This document shows positions 12,540 through 23,002 of a DNA stretch of 64,000 bases, in pieces. The DNA is from Lethocerus indicus. Taxonomy: Eukaryota; Arthropoda; Insecta; Hemiptera; Belostomatidae. The stretch lies in the NCBI GenBank assembly GCA_019843655.1, contig JACDQD010000010.1:9407637-9471636 (forward strand). The letters are read 5' to 3'. A program made the translations under genes and the position numbers. The notes under the pieces were generated by a model, which saw only the letters and a list, made by a program, of their open reading frames with translations, had not been told where the DNA came from and searched no databases. Numbering within the stretch: the first letter of the stretch is position 1; every line of letters begins with the position of its first letter.

Positions 12540-13075
12540 CGTCGTCGGAGAACAACAACCGACGTCAATTAGCAATTTATAAAGGATGTCACGCTTTGTT
12601 GGCGCCTGGGGGACCGTTCAAGGCGATCTGATAACGATAATAACAATAACAACGGCGACGGAAAAAAAATATACTTACGGAGTAGAATGGAAAAAGAAAA
12701 ACTTAAATTTGAGATGGATAAATCGGTAAATGGGTTAAGGGCCGTAAAAAAAGCGCGAACAATGGGACGCTTGCACGCGTCGTCGCTAAGTATTTCACGC
12801 GGCAGCCCTCCCCCCACCAATGCCATTGTGTAACCCCTGCGATCAAGGCCGGAACCCTCGAATCGCGATTCATAAATTGTTCTCGTTACAGGCCTATTCT
12901 GGTCGGCGTATCTTCAGAATTTATCTGAATCACTCGGTAAGGTTTTCGCCCTCCGTCATGCCGACAATTTACATCTCGCGAAAGCCTCTTGGGTCTAGTG
13001 GTTCGGATTTCCAAGTCGACGTCCAAATAAATGCCCAATTTAGGCTCCTTGCAGCATGCCTGGATATTTGATGTG
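12540..13075. other. GC-rich island with an exon-like segment
   Basis: This is a CpG-dense block. Within it, CTCGTTACAG at 12882-12891 is followed by 45 bp open in one frame (AYSGRRIFRIYLNHS) and then CG|GTAAGG at 12937. The upstream pyrimidine tract is poor and codon use is not distinctive. On the other strand, CC|GTAAGT near 12678 also resembles a donor. Neither is strong enough to call a gene. Confidence 0.3.
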
Positions 13076-13367
13076 TGTCTTTTTCTAATTCTTAATATAT
13101 GAATCTGAAGACCATACATTCATTGAAGAAAAGAAGAAGCGGATATTGTTAATGTTTTCGGGATATGAGAATTATATTAGGGACAAACACACTAAGAAGG
13201 GTTTTGCAACGTACAATTATAATATCACACATTAAAAACTATTTCCACCCCATCATGATAATTATATATCGTACACCATACAATGAAACAATTATTACAC
13301 GCAATAAATTGCGCTGACAGTGACTATACTTTCTATTATAGCTACGTTGAGCTTCTGGCTCAACACT

Positions 13368-13441
13368 TTTTCGCGTGTTTCTATCTCCTCTCGCTGGTTT
13401 TCCAACCCCTCGCAGACCACAAAACAGGCATGTTAAACTAG
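13368..13441 (+). repeat. Family A fragment: outer left arm fused to tail
   Basis: It reads CGCGTGTTTCTATCTCCTCT plus CGCTGG (outer left arm) and then directly TTCCAACCCCTCGCAGACCA and the tail end GGCATGTTAAACTA. The whole hairpin between them is deleted. Confidence 0.85.
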
Positions 13442-14614
13442 TCCCTTTTATTAATTTATGATATAGGTCTACATTTTTAATTCTATTTGAGGCCAAAACT
13501 ATTGGGGAGTAACAAAAATTCATTATTAAGATTGAAAATTGAATTATTTAGTTCAGTGACTACGGACTGACGTGTTTAAAATTATTCCAGCGTTAGTTTC
13601 ACAATACGTACATCTGTACGTGTCAAGTATGAGTCACATATTACTATAATATGGTATTTATATAAATGTTCTTTTTTTTCTTCTACCAATGTAATTTGGG
13701 GCCGGGGTGTATTTTTTTTATCAATTCCGCTCCGAAGGTCGACCCGGTGATAAAACCAGCCCACGGATACGCACACCCAATCGCTCCTGAACATTTTATA
13801 ATCGGCCATGGGTATTTTTTATTGCTCTTTAGGTGTTTTATTACGAGAAATAATACCCTGTCGGTATTCCCGTGCCGCACCCATTTTTTGTTTCCGCCCC
13901 TAATTATAGTTCACTTGGGTTAATCCGATGACAGCGGTTTCGTGATCTGTGGTTTTTCAATTACCTCACGATCGTGCAGGCGATACACCGCCAACATCCG
14001 CCATTGTTCAGAATTCTGGTATGATAAAATATAGAAAGTTTTATTCAAGACCACATATACAGAAAACCAAAGGTAATAACAAATTTAAAATTTGAATATA
14101 TACTCTTAAAACCAATTTTATGACCAAAAATATACTGATATCTAACTTGATTTGTCAAAGTAGTGAAACCACATGTTGAAACCCACTATAATTTCAATTC
14201 AGCTTTTAAAGTGATATGAATAATTCAAAAGCAAATTAAAAAAAAACATTTTCAATAAGTAATCCTGCTTTCGGATGCATTAGTTTTAAATAATTGCTTC
14301 AATCCATCAGTACAGTTAGCATTCCTCAATAATGTTCGGCAATAAAAGCAGTCACCCTGATATGGCAGGGCAAGGTCTCTGTATACAGCACTAGGTTGAT
14401 CAACAGTAAAACGCACTCGGTGAAATTTGATAATTATATAGGTGGGGACATAAATATTCAGGTGACATATTTCACCTTCGCATATTTCATTATCATACCG
14501 GATATTAATGCTAAATTTGTCGTATAACGGTTATTGACTATTAATGATTTATTGCGGCAAAGGGAAACAATATTTTTTCCCGTTAGCGTGATTTTAAATT
14601 ACCTTTTCATATAT
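13442..14614. other. AT-rich DNA, no feature seen
   Basis: Overlapping frames of 65-85 codons on both strands at 13582-13923 mirror each other and have no motif. Nothing else is seen. Confidence 0.5.
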
Positions 14615-14624
14615 TATCATTGCT

Positions 14625-15078
14625 AAGACTGACATGGAACCCACATACAAGACTGAAACGTACTGAAATTACTACTAAGACTCCTCAACTACAGATCAAA
14701 AATATCACTCTCGAACAAACTATTAATTTACAACTGCATACTGAAACCTATCTGGGCCTACGGAATCGAACTGTGGGGATCCACCAAGCCGTCTAATTCT
14801 TATAGACTCCAATCCTTGCAATCCGTAATCCTTCGAAAAATTACCAACGCCCCACCATATATCCCTAACAGAATAATTCACAATGACCTAAAAGTCCCAT
14901 TCGTTCGAGAATTAGCAGCTTCCCGGTATAAATCCTTCCATTCCAAACTATCCCTTCATTCCAATCCCTTAATTCGACAACTTTCCTCTCTTCCATCCCT
15001 TAATTCGACAACTTCCTTGCCGAAAATCCCGTGCGTCGCCTAAAGCGGAGATGGCCACGCAATTTCCTTGCGACCTGA
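14625..15078 (+). pseudogene. C-terminal ORF2 remnant of a jockey-type retrotransposon
   Basis: Conceptual translation shows the landmarks seen after the RT domain of insect jockey-clade ORF2 proteins: LTWNPHTRLKR, LNYRSKISLSNKLLIYN, ILKPIWAYGIELWG, then SLQSVILRKITNAPPYIPN, HNDLKVPFVREL, and finally LKRRWPRN close to a stop at 15076-15078. These lie in different frames. There is a shift just after the first motif (near 14665) and at least one more before the last motif, part of which comes from a 31-bp duplication. It encodes no complete enzyme. The longest intact stretch from an ATG is 14816-15043. Confidence 0.9.
14966..15018 (+). repeat. 31-bp tandem duplication inside the retrotransposon remnant
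   Basis: CCCTTAATTCGACAACTT begins at 14966 and again at 14997, 31 bp apart. Because 31 is not a multiple of three, it shifts the reading frame. Confidence 0.85.
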
Positions 15079-15234
15079 TTAAGGGCAGGTGCGGGAGTAC
15101 CATCATTGGGTGGCTTCTCCTTCGAGAGTTCAGTGAGTGAGTTTTAAGAGCACTGTCACTAGATACAATCTAAAAAAAAATTTGTAGTTATGACTATAAC
15201 AATAAATGAAAAAAAATAAAAAAATATCATTGCT

Positions 15235-16411
15235 GTTCGATTCTTCTTCCTAATTATCGCTATCAGCTGTATTCCTTTTGGTATATAGTGAAGTGCTTAC
15301 CCGGTCGATTAGGGGCAATTTTTAACTTGAAACCAGGCGAAACTTCTCAAAACGGGACATGGTTCAGGCATGTTCCAGAAGAAACATTCCTTATTATATA
15401 ATTATAACCCGATAAGGTTATAAAACGATCGGATAGGATACGCCGTATATAACAGTGACACCGATCTCCGGGCGAACTATTGGGTCCGGTTTATAATTAC
15501 CGGCGAACAACGAGGAAGTGTAACTTGATCTGAATTCATCTTGAATTTCAAGTCCTTGATCTTGATCTATGAATGGGCGCCGGAACGTAACTTGGGAGGT
15601 TCGAGACAGCTATAAAGAACCAGCGTAGGGGACATATTTCCATTTAATTAATATCTCATATCTAATCTCACTTTACAGTAATTTTATGGGGGATACTGCC
15701 GATTCCATTATGTAATTAATACGAAGAAAATACGATACTGCTTTAACAGAATGAATTTATAAGTCAGTGCCAGGTTTCAAGCGGTATTACATTTATTACT
15801 AGGCTTTATGATTTCTGTTTCTTGCTTAATGATTATTAAATATTGCAAACATTTACTGAGGTATCCTAAGGAAATATAACTACATTTCCTGGCTTTTAGG
15901 CATGATTTTAAACTATCGCTCGGTTATTTTATGCGGTGGTTCAATTGTGCGGTGATGGCATTGTATAATTTATATCTGAACATTGCTAAGATTTACATAA
16001 TTGATATTCAATTGAAATTTAATACAAATTAATCAATATTAATTTTACCTCGAATAAATATGTAATACAAATTATTATTATAAAATAAGAGAGTAACTAG
16101 GTTGATTCCGACAGATTAATGAACTGATATCACATTAATTGAGGCACATATCGCGTATATAGAATATGTTACAGTGTTATTGAACTGGATATGGGTTGAC
16201 TGGAATTTAATTACTTTTAATTTAGCTTTATCGCTTGAAATTACATGGAATTATCCATCGTGCGACAGTTAAGGGGGCAATAGCCCCGCAAAAGGTGTTG
16301 GGTCGAAACTCGGTTTACCAATAAACAGACCAATTTACAGAAGCAATATTGTACAATTAAAAATCAAGAAAAAGCGTGAAAGTAGTTCAACACTGTTGAG
16401 CTTAACATGAA
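15235..16411. other. AT-rich DNA, no feature seen
   Basis: There are no open frames above 60 codons, no repeats and no RNA gene that I can see. Confidence 0.5.
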
Positions 16412-16875
16412 TGGGGATTTAATATAAAATTATTATTAGAGTGTATGCGTGACAAGGAACGTGTTTATAAAAAAAACAAAATTATTCATTCTTTAATATA
16501 AAGTGTGTTGTTACATATTACAAAGTTATATATTACATTTGTCCATGAGTATAATACAATAAAATAAGTAAATTATGTAGGTCAGTAACACTTTAATTCG
16601 CCGAGCTAAAAAGTATTGAAAACACAGTATTTATGATAACTTTGAACTTATTAATACTGAAATCTTATCTAAAGAAATGAACCATTATTTTTTCTCTTGT
16701 TAAACTGTCGCGGATGTTGAGCTCGGAGGTTGAGGGTAGAGACATGATATAGGGACTTAATATAAAATTATTATTAGAGTCTATGCATGACAAGGAACGT
16801 GTTTATAATAAGAAATATACTGAAATCTTATTTAAAGAAATGAACCATTATTTTTTTTCTCTTGTTAAACTGGTT
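16412..16875 (+). repeat. Local tandem duplication, second copy internally deleted
   Basis: The first copy spans about 16412-16708 and the second about 16750-16870. Shared blocks at one end are TTAATATAAAATTATTATTA and GACAAGGAACGTGTTTATAA (16420 and 16758 on). At the other end they are ATACTGAAATCTTATCTAAA and GAAATGAACCATTATTTTTT (about 16653 and 16817 on). About 165 bp present in the first copy (16481-16650) is missing from the second. Confidence 0.88.
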
Positions 16876-17340
16876 CATAATACGAAAGGCAATGAAACAT
16901 TTTCTTTGATATCACCTGGCAGAATGTTCAGAAGTCCTCGAGGTCGGCCCGTATCGTTGTCGGGGATGAAGGCAATGTGGGTGAATATATGACCGGCGTG
17001 ATTTAGGGCCCACGCGGCGCCCGGGGGATGATGAATTGTCCGAGCGGAGAGCCAACCCTTGTAGCGGCTCCGAATAAATGAATTGCCCTCCCCCTTACCA
17101 GGCGGGGGGCCCCCTTTCAATACACCCCGGCGAAAAATAAATAAGCCCGATTTACCTGTCATCCGGCCCCCTTATAGTCCTAATGTGATAACGGTTAAGT
17201 ACCCGGCTGCCATAACCCCTGGACTCCATCCAGTGGACACAAAATGTAGTACACCCCGATTTTTTTCTCGTCATTCGTGTGGCGATAGGAAAGTGGAAAT
17301 GAATGTGGGCACTAAATTTTATTGTTTCTTTTATAGGTTC
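16876..17340. other. GC-rich island, no gene recognised
   Basis: Opposing frames of 89 and 95 codons are rich in P, G and R, as expected from the base composition. They match no protein I know. Confidence 0.4.
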
Positions 17341-17647
17341 ATTTTACATTAGAATACAGCGCATTTGAGTTACAGGTCAGTTATAAGGCTATATCCAGTT
17401 GTAAGAATTATATTTTCAAAACACACTCATCTCCGTTGAACGTAACCGAACTTCTAGTTGCATCAATTTTATAAAAGAAAAATTATCTTTATTTATGCGA
17501 GTTGGGTTATTGTAGTTGTGATATCCCCTTTAATGACAAAATTGACCTACATTTTTACAATATTAAACTTTTTTGGTATTTCACTGAGAATAATAGGACG
17601 AATATATCACCTCATTATTTTTCTCGATACAGTGTTCCGTGACTATT

Positions 17648-17718
17648 GATTATTCGTAAAACTGTTTAATATTACAAAATTGACTGATATATGGAATCAA
17701 TTATTCCGTTCCTTCGCC
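17648..17718 (+). repeat. Dispersed 70-bp repeat, copy 1
   Basis: It matches 22889-22960 (roughly 80 percent by eye, same orientation). Similarity fades on both sides, so no element boundaries can be placed. Confidence 0.6.
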
Positions 17719-17755
17719 TATGTGGCGAAACTGGAATGAGAGAGACGCTCTTCCT

Positions 17756-17890
17756 TTCCGGTTTTAAAAACCGGTGTTCTCGTCCCGGAATTATCCCGGT
17801 TTTAAGCGCCGACTCACTGAGTCTGGGAGTCGTAAACTTAATTTGAGCCCGTTTAATGAACCGGCCACCCAGTTGGAAGCAACCGGTTGG
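17756..17890. promoter_or_regulatory. Cluster of CCGGTT-type motifs
   Basis: Five CCGG-centred motifs lie within 131 bp: both arms of the odd palindrome CCGGTTTTAAAAACCGG (17758-17774), CCCGGTTTTA (17795), GAACCGG (17858) and the exact 8-mer AACCGGTT (17881-17888). AACCGGTT is the core of the Grainyhead site in insects. The motif cluster is seen; any function is inferred. Confidence 0.25.
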
Positions 17891-18028
17891 TGATATAAGA
17901 GCAGGAAATCCCCGGCTGTTCCTCCGATATTTCGGGCTATCAGGAAAATTTCCCCGAAAAATCTCTTTCACACAATAAACCTCGGTGGAACATTTAAAAT
18001 TCCTCATAACGTTGTGTAAGGTGTGCAA

Positions 18029-20787
18029 TTGTATTTCCAGGATCCAACAAAGCCTTAGTGAATTGGAAAACCAGTTTTCAATGACAGTTGAATTAACGGT
18101 GAAGAAACGCGTAGGGGAAAAGTGTTTGTGAAAATTCAGTTGTGCTTCAATTAATTATTTTTAAAGGCCAGATGCGCCAAAAGTTAGTTAATGTTGAATA
18201 AGTAAAGTAGAGCGGTTCAAGTATAAAGGTTTACAAACGCCTCCTAGGAAGGAACACTTCAATCAATGTGTTATTATGTAACAACCCATCGTATTATTTA
18301 ACGACAGCCAAATGATTCCCCTCAACTGGTCCGGTTTAGGTGCTTAAGAACTAGGCTTTATGATCCAATTTGCGCTGATCTCCTTTTATAATTTGTACCT
18401 ACGTCTGTTTCTCTAATGGTATTCTTACAAGGAGAACCCTACGCCCATTAGCAAGTCAGGGCTCGGAGACTGACCAACTGACCAATTGGTTTGGGGGACG
18501 GTCTGTTTCCCAACTGTGCTCTGCAATCGTTGCTCGGACATTGCGATAATGACCGACCGAGGAGTCGACGAAGGCCGCGTACCGGTGCGGCTTTCAAGCT
18601 TCAATATGTCTAAATGCAGGCGATATTTATAGATTAATTTTTTTTTATCTATGTTCGTTTCTAACCTGTGGTCGACCGGTAATAATCTTTTTTTAAGAAT
18701 TAGATGTATCATAAAATAATGATAGTGATGACTATATCTGTAACTAACTCCATTATAACTCTCTCCACAACCACATATATATTTTTTACTGTAGAGTTCA
18801 ACTCTTAGCTTAGGATGGTTCTGAACCATCTGTTTCTGTTTTCTCTTGAAGGTTAAGCAAATCTGAGAGAAAATGTCCTCCCTGGAAAGTGATTTATCGC
18901 TTCCAACTCCTTTTTGAAGAAGCGTCCGTGTACTTTGAATGGAACAAAACCTTATGCGATTTCAGAAAGGTTGGGTGGATTAGATGGCAAGGGAAAATCT
19001 AATTTCTAGTTAGCACATGCACCTGGAATAATTCTGGAGACAAACAGATACAGACCGTTCGGAATCTCTCTTCATTTCAACTTCCTTTCCCGCCTGTACA
19101 GCTTTTCCAGCGTCTAATTACCGCTGTCTCCCTTGAAAAGCGTCCGTTCGAGGTATTACCGCACTTAAGAAATAGTAATTACCGACTTAGAAAAGACATA
19201 AAAGCCCAACAGATTGAGTCCGTACCGACCTCGCTCCTCGAAACGCAATCCGGACCAGATTCACGCCATCTAATTAAGAGAACTAACGATACGTCCTTGT
19301 TCAATTACCGGTATTGAGCACCTGGTATTATTTTTCCTTAGAGGAAGTTGTTAACCGATAAAAGTGAATTAAAAAATCGTTGTATATCCGGAGTTTACGT
19401 TCAACTAATATCCGGATGATGAATTTTATGTGTTACATCGACACTGAATAGTATACGTAAATGTAAGAATATAATTTATTGATTTATTTCAGTCTAAATT
19501 AAAGTAAGGCTATCTTATAGACTTATAAAACTATTACTCATGTGATTTTCCCCTTCGAGAACATATTCTACAATATTTTACACCAATACATACGATTGAT
19601 ATTATATTGCAATACTCCAACGGTTATCTGTTGAATAAAATTTCTGGTATTCATGAAAAAAATGGGTATAAAGATGCAAGAATAAGTTAATCATATTCAC
19701 TGGCGTGGCATAAATTATTCAGGGCGTTCATGTTTGCATAATAGATCACGCCAATGCATAATGAATCCAAGAGTAAGGAGTGGTATGATTAAATGCAATA
19801 GACTTCGATTATTAGTAATTATTCATTACAAAATTTAAAATATAACATACGGTTGGGCTGTCTCTCTAACCTTAATTTTCAGTGCTATGTTGTATGCAAC
19901 TTCTATAGCTTGGACCCAATTAGGTTAACCTAAATTTAAATTTATAAAATTATCACACCTTATATTGTCAAAGATGAATTTCTGCATTATTATATACCAG
20001 CAATGAGACTAATTTTCAATGACAAATGTTTTGATTGATTTCCATCAATTATTTTATACCCACTCGTATGATAATATATGAAAAGTAGTTTTTGGCAGTT
20101 CGTACTGCGAAATTAATTATCCTGGCTGAAAACGTTTAATATGGTCCAATCCCAAACTGTTTCTACCGAAATAGATCAAACTTACGCTGGTAATTTTCCA
20201 ATACCAATTCGAGCACGTGTAAAAATTGAACGAAAGTGTTGCAGCTGTTAAAACTGCACTTTTTTTTCTTTTTAAAGCAAGGCGTTAACAAAGGTTGGCC
20301 TTGGCGGGTGAAACTGAAAGAGAGCGTTGGCAAAGCGACTGGCCGGTAGTCATTTTGAAATGAGTAAGCTGCATGTTAAGTAAACCGGAATATTTCAGTA
20401 CAGCTTTTTATCTGTTTTGCAATATTCGATTTTGTAGTGCACATCGAATTTAACGGTCGTTGAACGAACGGCCGTGATTGGTTAATTTCGTTGAAGATGG
20501 GTCTCTTCGTTTGAATAAACCATGATTACGCTTTCCCGACATACCGAATTACCTATACGTGAGATATGTTCCATAGGATAGTCTTTGGTATGTTCCCGAC
20601 ACCCATTAAAAGCTCATAAGGAGTGGTTTTCTTTGGCGCATTCTCAACAATTATCACTATACTCCCGACGTAATTGTTAACTTGTACAACACAAATTTTA
20701 ATAAACATTTAACGATACCTGCTTTTGTGGTTGCATCCTGCCTGCACTAGAAGAGAACATTGAGTCCAAATTTACTGAACCAATGCA
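18029..20787. other. AT-rich DNA, no supported feature
   Basis: A 134-codon minus frame (18425-18829) has no recognisable motif. No repeat or RNA gene is seen. Confidence 0.5.
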
Positions 20788-20820
20788 AATGACAATAGCG
20801 AGAGGCCGAAAAGGTCTAGC
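20788..20820 (+). repeat. Possible family A relic
   Basis: AGCGAGAGGCCGAAAA followed by GGTCTAGC differs from the right-arm consensus GGCGAGCGGCCGAAACCGGTCTAGC by only a few bases. The flanks do not match. Confidence 0.45.
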
Positions 20821-21960
20821 GTATCCTATTATTATTATTATCTCTAGAACTTGAAAAACCGATTAAGAAGCGGGGCTCTGGGGTCCCTCCGAGGTAACTA
20901 ATTGATATGGGATAAACTAATTACGAATGGCTACAACGGCCTATGTTAACATGTGTTGCTGAGAGCGCATACCTGCCTCAGTAGGTAGTCGACGGTGGTA
21001 GCTGATTTCGCACAAGGCCGGCCCCTCCGCTTAATAGACTGCTTGACGCTCTCCGCCATTACCGCCGCATTCCACGAGAGGTCTTGAATTTTTCGATATA
21101 ATTCATAAGGGCGGTCGGTAAGTCAAATCGGGTTAAATTAATCAGGTTTTTTTTCGAGTCAGAAAGTACAATTACTTCGGTTATGTAACTTCAATTAAAC
21201 GCTCAGTTGAACTTTAACTTGTTTAATGATTATAACTATTAACTGTGAGTCATATAAGCGGTTATAATAAAGATAAAAGCTAAGCTGCGTAATAAACTAG
21301 TATTCGTTCAGAACGTTTACGGAGAGGTTCGCGAGTTTTCACGTACAATCTACGCTACTGAGGTGAACTGATTTATATGGGCCAGCGAACCCACCGACCC
21401 AGCTCACGTTAACAATAAAAAAACAATTACATTGGTATTCAACATCAAATAATACACCGCTAAAGCAGGTATTAGCAATAAACACATTGGGCACCCAACC
21501 GAGCGTTATGTTCCAATATTGCTGTAATTTATAACAAATTTCCCTCGTATATAGTTGTTGCTCGGAGCCTGCGTTTCTGCGATCGTGGCGCTCGTTTTTC
21601 AATTGTGTAAGCCACAAGTCGGGCCCGCGTTTATATTGCAGAGACAGTTGAAAGTAGAGTTACTCCAAACTAAAAGAATAATTTTATTTATCAAGTCTCC
21701 CGGTTACGCGCGTATAAAAATAATATAAATTTGTTTGAAATTCAATCGTTCCTGCTACAATGCATCTCCCACCGAAATCGGTCTAAGACAGGATCAAATC
21801 CTAATGAATATAGAAGGTATAAGCCATACTTTCGCGACAATCACTTCTCTCTCGGATTTTCAATTATTTCCGAAATGTTTTCATGCCCAATTGAGACTGT
21901 TCTCGGATAGAAGTAAGCGCCCAATCGGAGGTTCTGTCGATAAAATTCGTTGCCCATGGG
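20821..21960. other. Mixed AT-rich DNA, no feature called
   Basis: An (ATT)4-5 run lies near 20827-20841. CG|GTAAGTC at 21115 is a good donor-like sequence, but no acceptor or open frame upstream supports an exon. Frames at 21339-21617 and 21735-21989 have no recognisable content. Confidence 0.45.
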
Positions 21961-22660
21961 ACCTGAACGCCCCATCGTGGGATGATTGAACTACGACGGG
22001 AAGCCAATTATCTTCGAAACCAGATCGGACCGGAAAGTAATCGTAGTCGGCGGCCAACCAACCTTGGCTTTGAGCAGCAGGGTTTCCACGAGATAGGGAC
22101 GGTAAAAAGAAACAATAAAGAAAAATAAATAAAAATAAAAAAAGAGAAAAACGGGCGGCGTTTAGGTTTAAAAACCCGGGCGGGTAACCGGTCCTCGGGG
22201 AATTCAGAGCCCCCCCCCCCCCCCTCAGGGCATGTAGTTTGACGCGTTCGGACCTTACGTAACCTCCACATATTTCCTATGACTCACGCGGCGGTGGATC
22301 GCTCCACGGTCCAGATCCGAGTTTTACTCGGAAAAATAGGTGGACGAGAGTTTCAGAGGAATGCGAGAGGCCCCCAACCCGGCCGGAGAAACCCCCACGC
22401 CCATCAATAATTCAGAACCCGATACCCCCCGGCCTCGTCTCAATAGTCCGCCGACGAGTGTTAGAAATGCGACAGGGGTTTCATATTAGCTCTGACAACA
22501 AATTTGTTTTGTAAACAAACATTATATTTTTTAACCTTCGGTGGAGCGCTCTGCAGGACTTCCTCGTTGGCTGGTCGCATTGAATATTGGAAAAGCCGGG
22601 TATTGTCATTCGGGCGTTGTTCAATTTTCCACTAATTGCGGTCGGTAAACTATTTCGGCC
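21961..22660. other. GC-rich island, no gene recognised
   Basis: This is a CpG-dense block with an A-rich AAATAAA-type stretch (about 22108-22150) and the C15 run. An 87-codon minus frame is a composition product. Confidence 0.4.
22210..22224. repeat. C15 homopolymer
   Basis: Fifteen consecutive C lie inside a GC-rich island. Confidence 0.9.
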
Positions 22661-22792
22661 CTAGTGTTTCAGATAATTAAGGACAGTTTTAATAGTTTAT
22701 CCGGAATATATAACCCAGAACGGAAGCAGTGAAATGGTGTCCTGATTCGAAAATACCAACTTTATAGACGCTAATATTGGACGCTTTTTACT

Positions 22793-22997
22793 GGTGCATT
22801 TCATTGTTTAATTCAGTGAAAGGGTGTATGTAAATAAATACTCTATCTTATATAATAATTGGCACCGGCCAATAGACACGAAATGTAATTATTCGTAAGA
22901 GTGTTTATTATTACAAAGTAGAATGATATATGGAATCTGTTATTCCGTCCCTTCCCTTTTCCGGTGCATTTCATTCTTTAGTTCAGTGGAAGGGTTC
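22793..22997 (+). repeat. Duplicated unit interrupted by the piggyBac-like element
   Basis: A segment starting GGTGCATTTCATT and containing TTCAGTG(A/G)AAGGGT occurs at 22793-22825 and again at 22963-22996. The first copy continues into a stretch with TCTATCTTATATAATAAT (about 22842-22859). The second copy stops at 22998, where the piggyBac-like element begins, and the expected continuation reappears on its far side as CCTATCTTATATAATAAT near 24237-24254. The simplest reading is a tandem duplication followed by transposon insertion into the second copy. Confidence 0.6.
22889..22960 (+). repeat. Dispersed 70-bp repeat, copy 2
   Basis: This stretch matches 17648-17718 at roughly 80 percent by eye. 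Shared blocks include ATTATTCGTAA, ATTACAAA, TGATATATGGAATC and TTATTCCGT. It is the internal part of the duplicated unit next to the piggyBac-like element. No coding potential is seen. It is probably a fragment of an older unrecognised repeat. Confidence 0.6.
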
Positions 22998-23002
22998 ATT
23001 AC

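Larger units (their letters stand above)
14625..15224 (+). mobile_element. 5'-truncated jockey-type non-LTR retrotransposon
   Basis: The segment is flanked by the same 10 bp, TATCATTGCT, at 14615-14624 and 15225-15234, a convincing target-site duplication. The right end is an A-rich tail (about 15207-15224), as expected for target-primed reverse transcription. It begins inside the region after the reverse transcriptase domain and keeps only the last 600 bp: the C-terminal end of ORF2 and the 3' UTR. Such 5' truncation is usual for this class. The intact duplication suggests a fairly recent insertion. Confidence 0.92.

Noticed and set aside
12892..12936. 45-bp exon (AYSGRRIFRIYLNHS) between ACAG and GTAAGG
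   Set aside because: The pyrimidine tract is poor and third positions show no coding bias. Kept only as a note on the island.
17672..18028. 118-codon minus-strand frame
   Set aside because: It overlaps the dispersed 70-bp repeat and the CCGGTT cluster and has no motif.
18425..18829. 134-codon minus-strand frame
   Set aside because: No recognisable sequence. It spans both AT-rich and GC-rich DNA without any change in codon use.
21000..21120. Exon ending at CG|GTAAGTC
   Set aside because: No open frame or acceptor upstream; the donor-like site stands alone.
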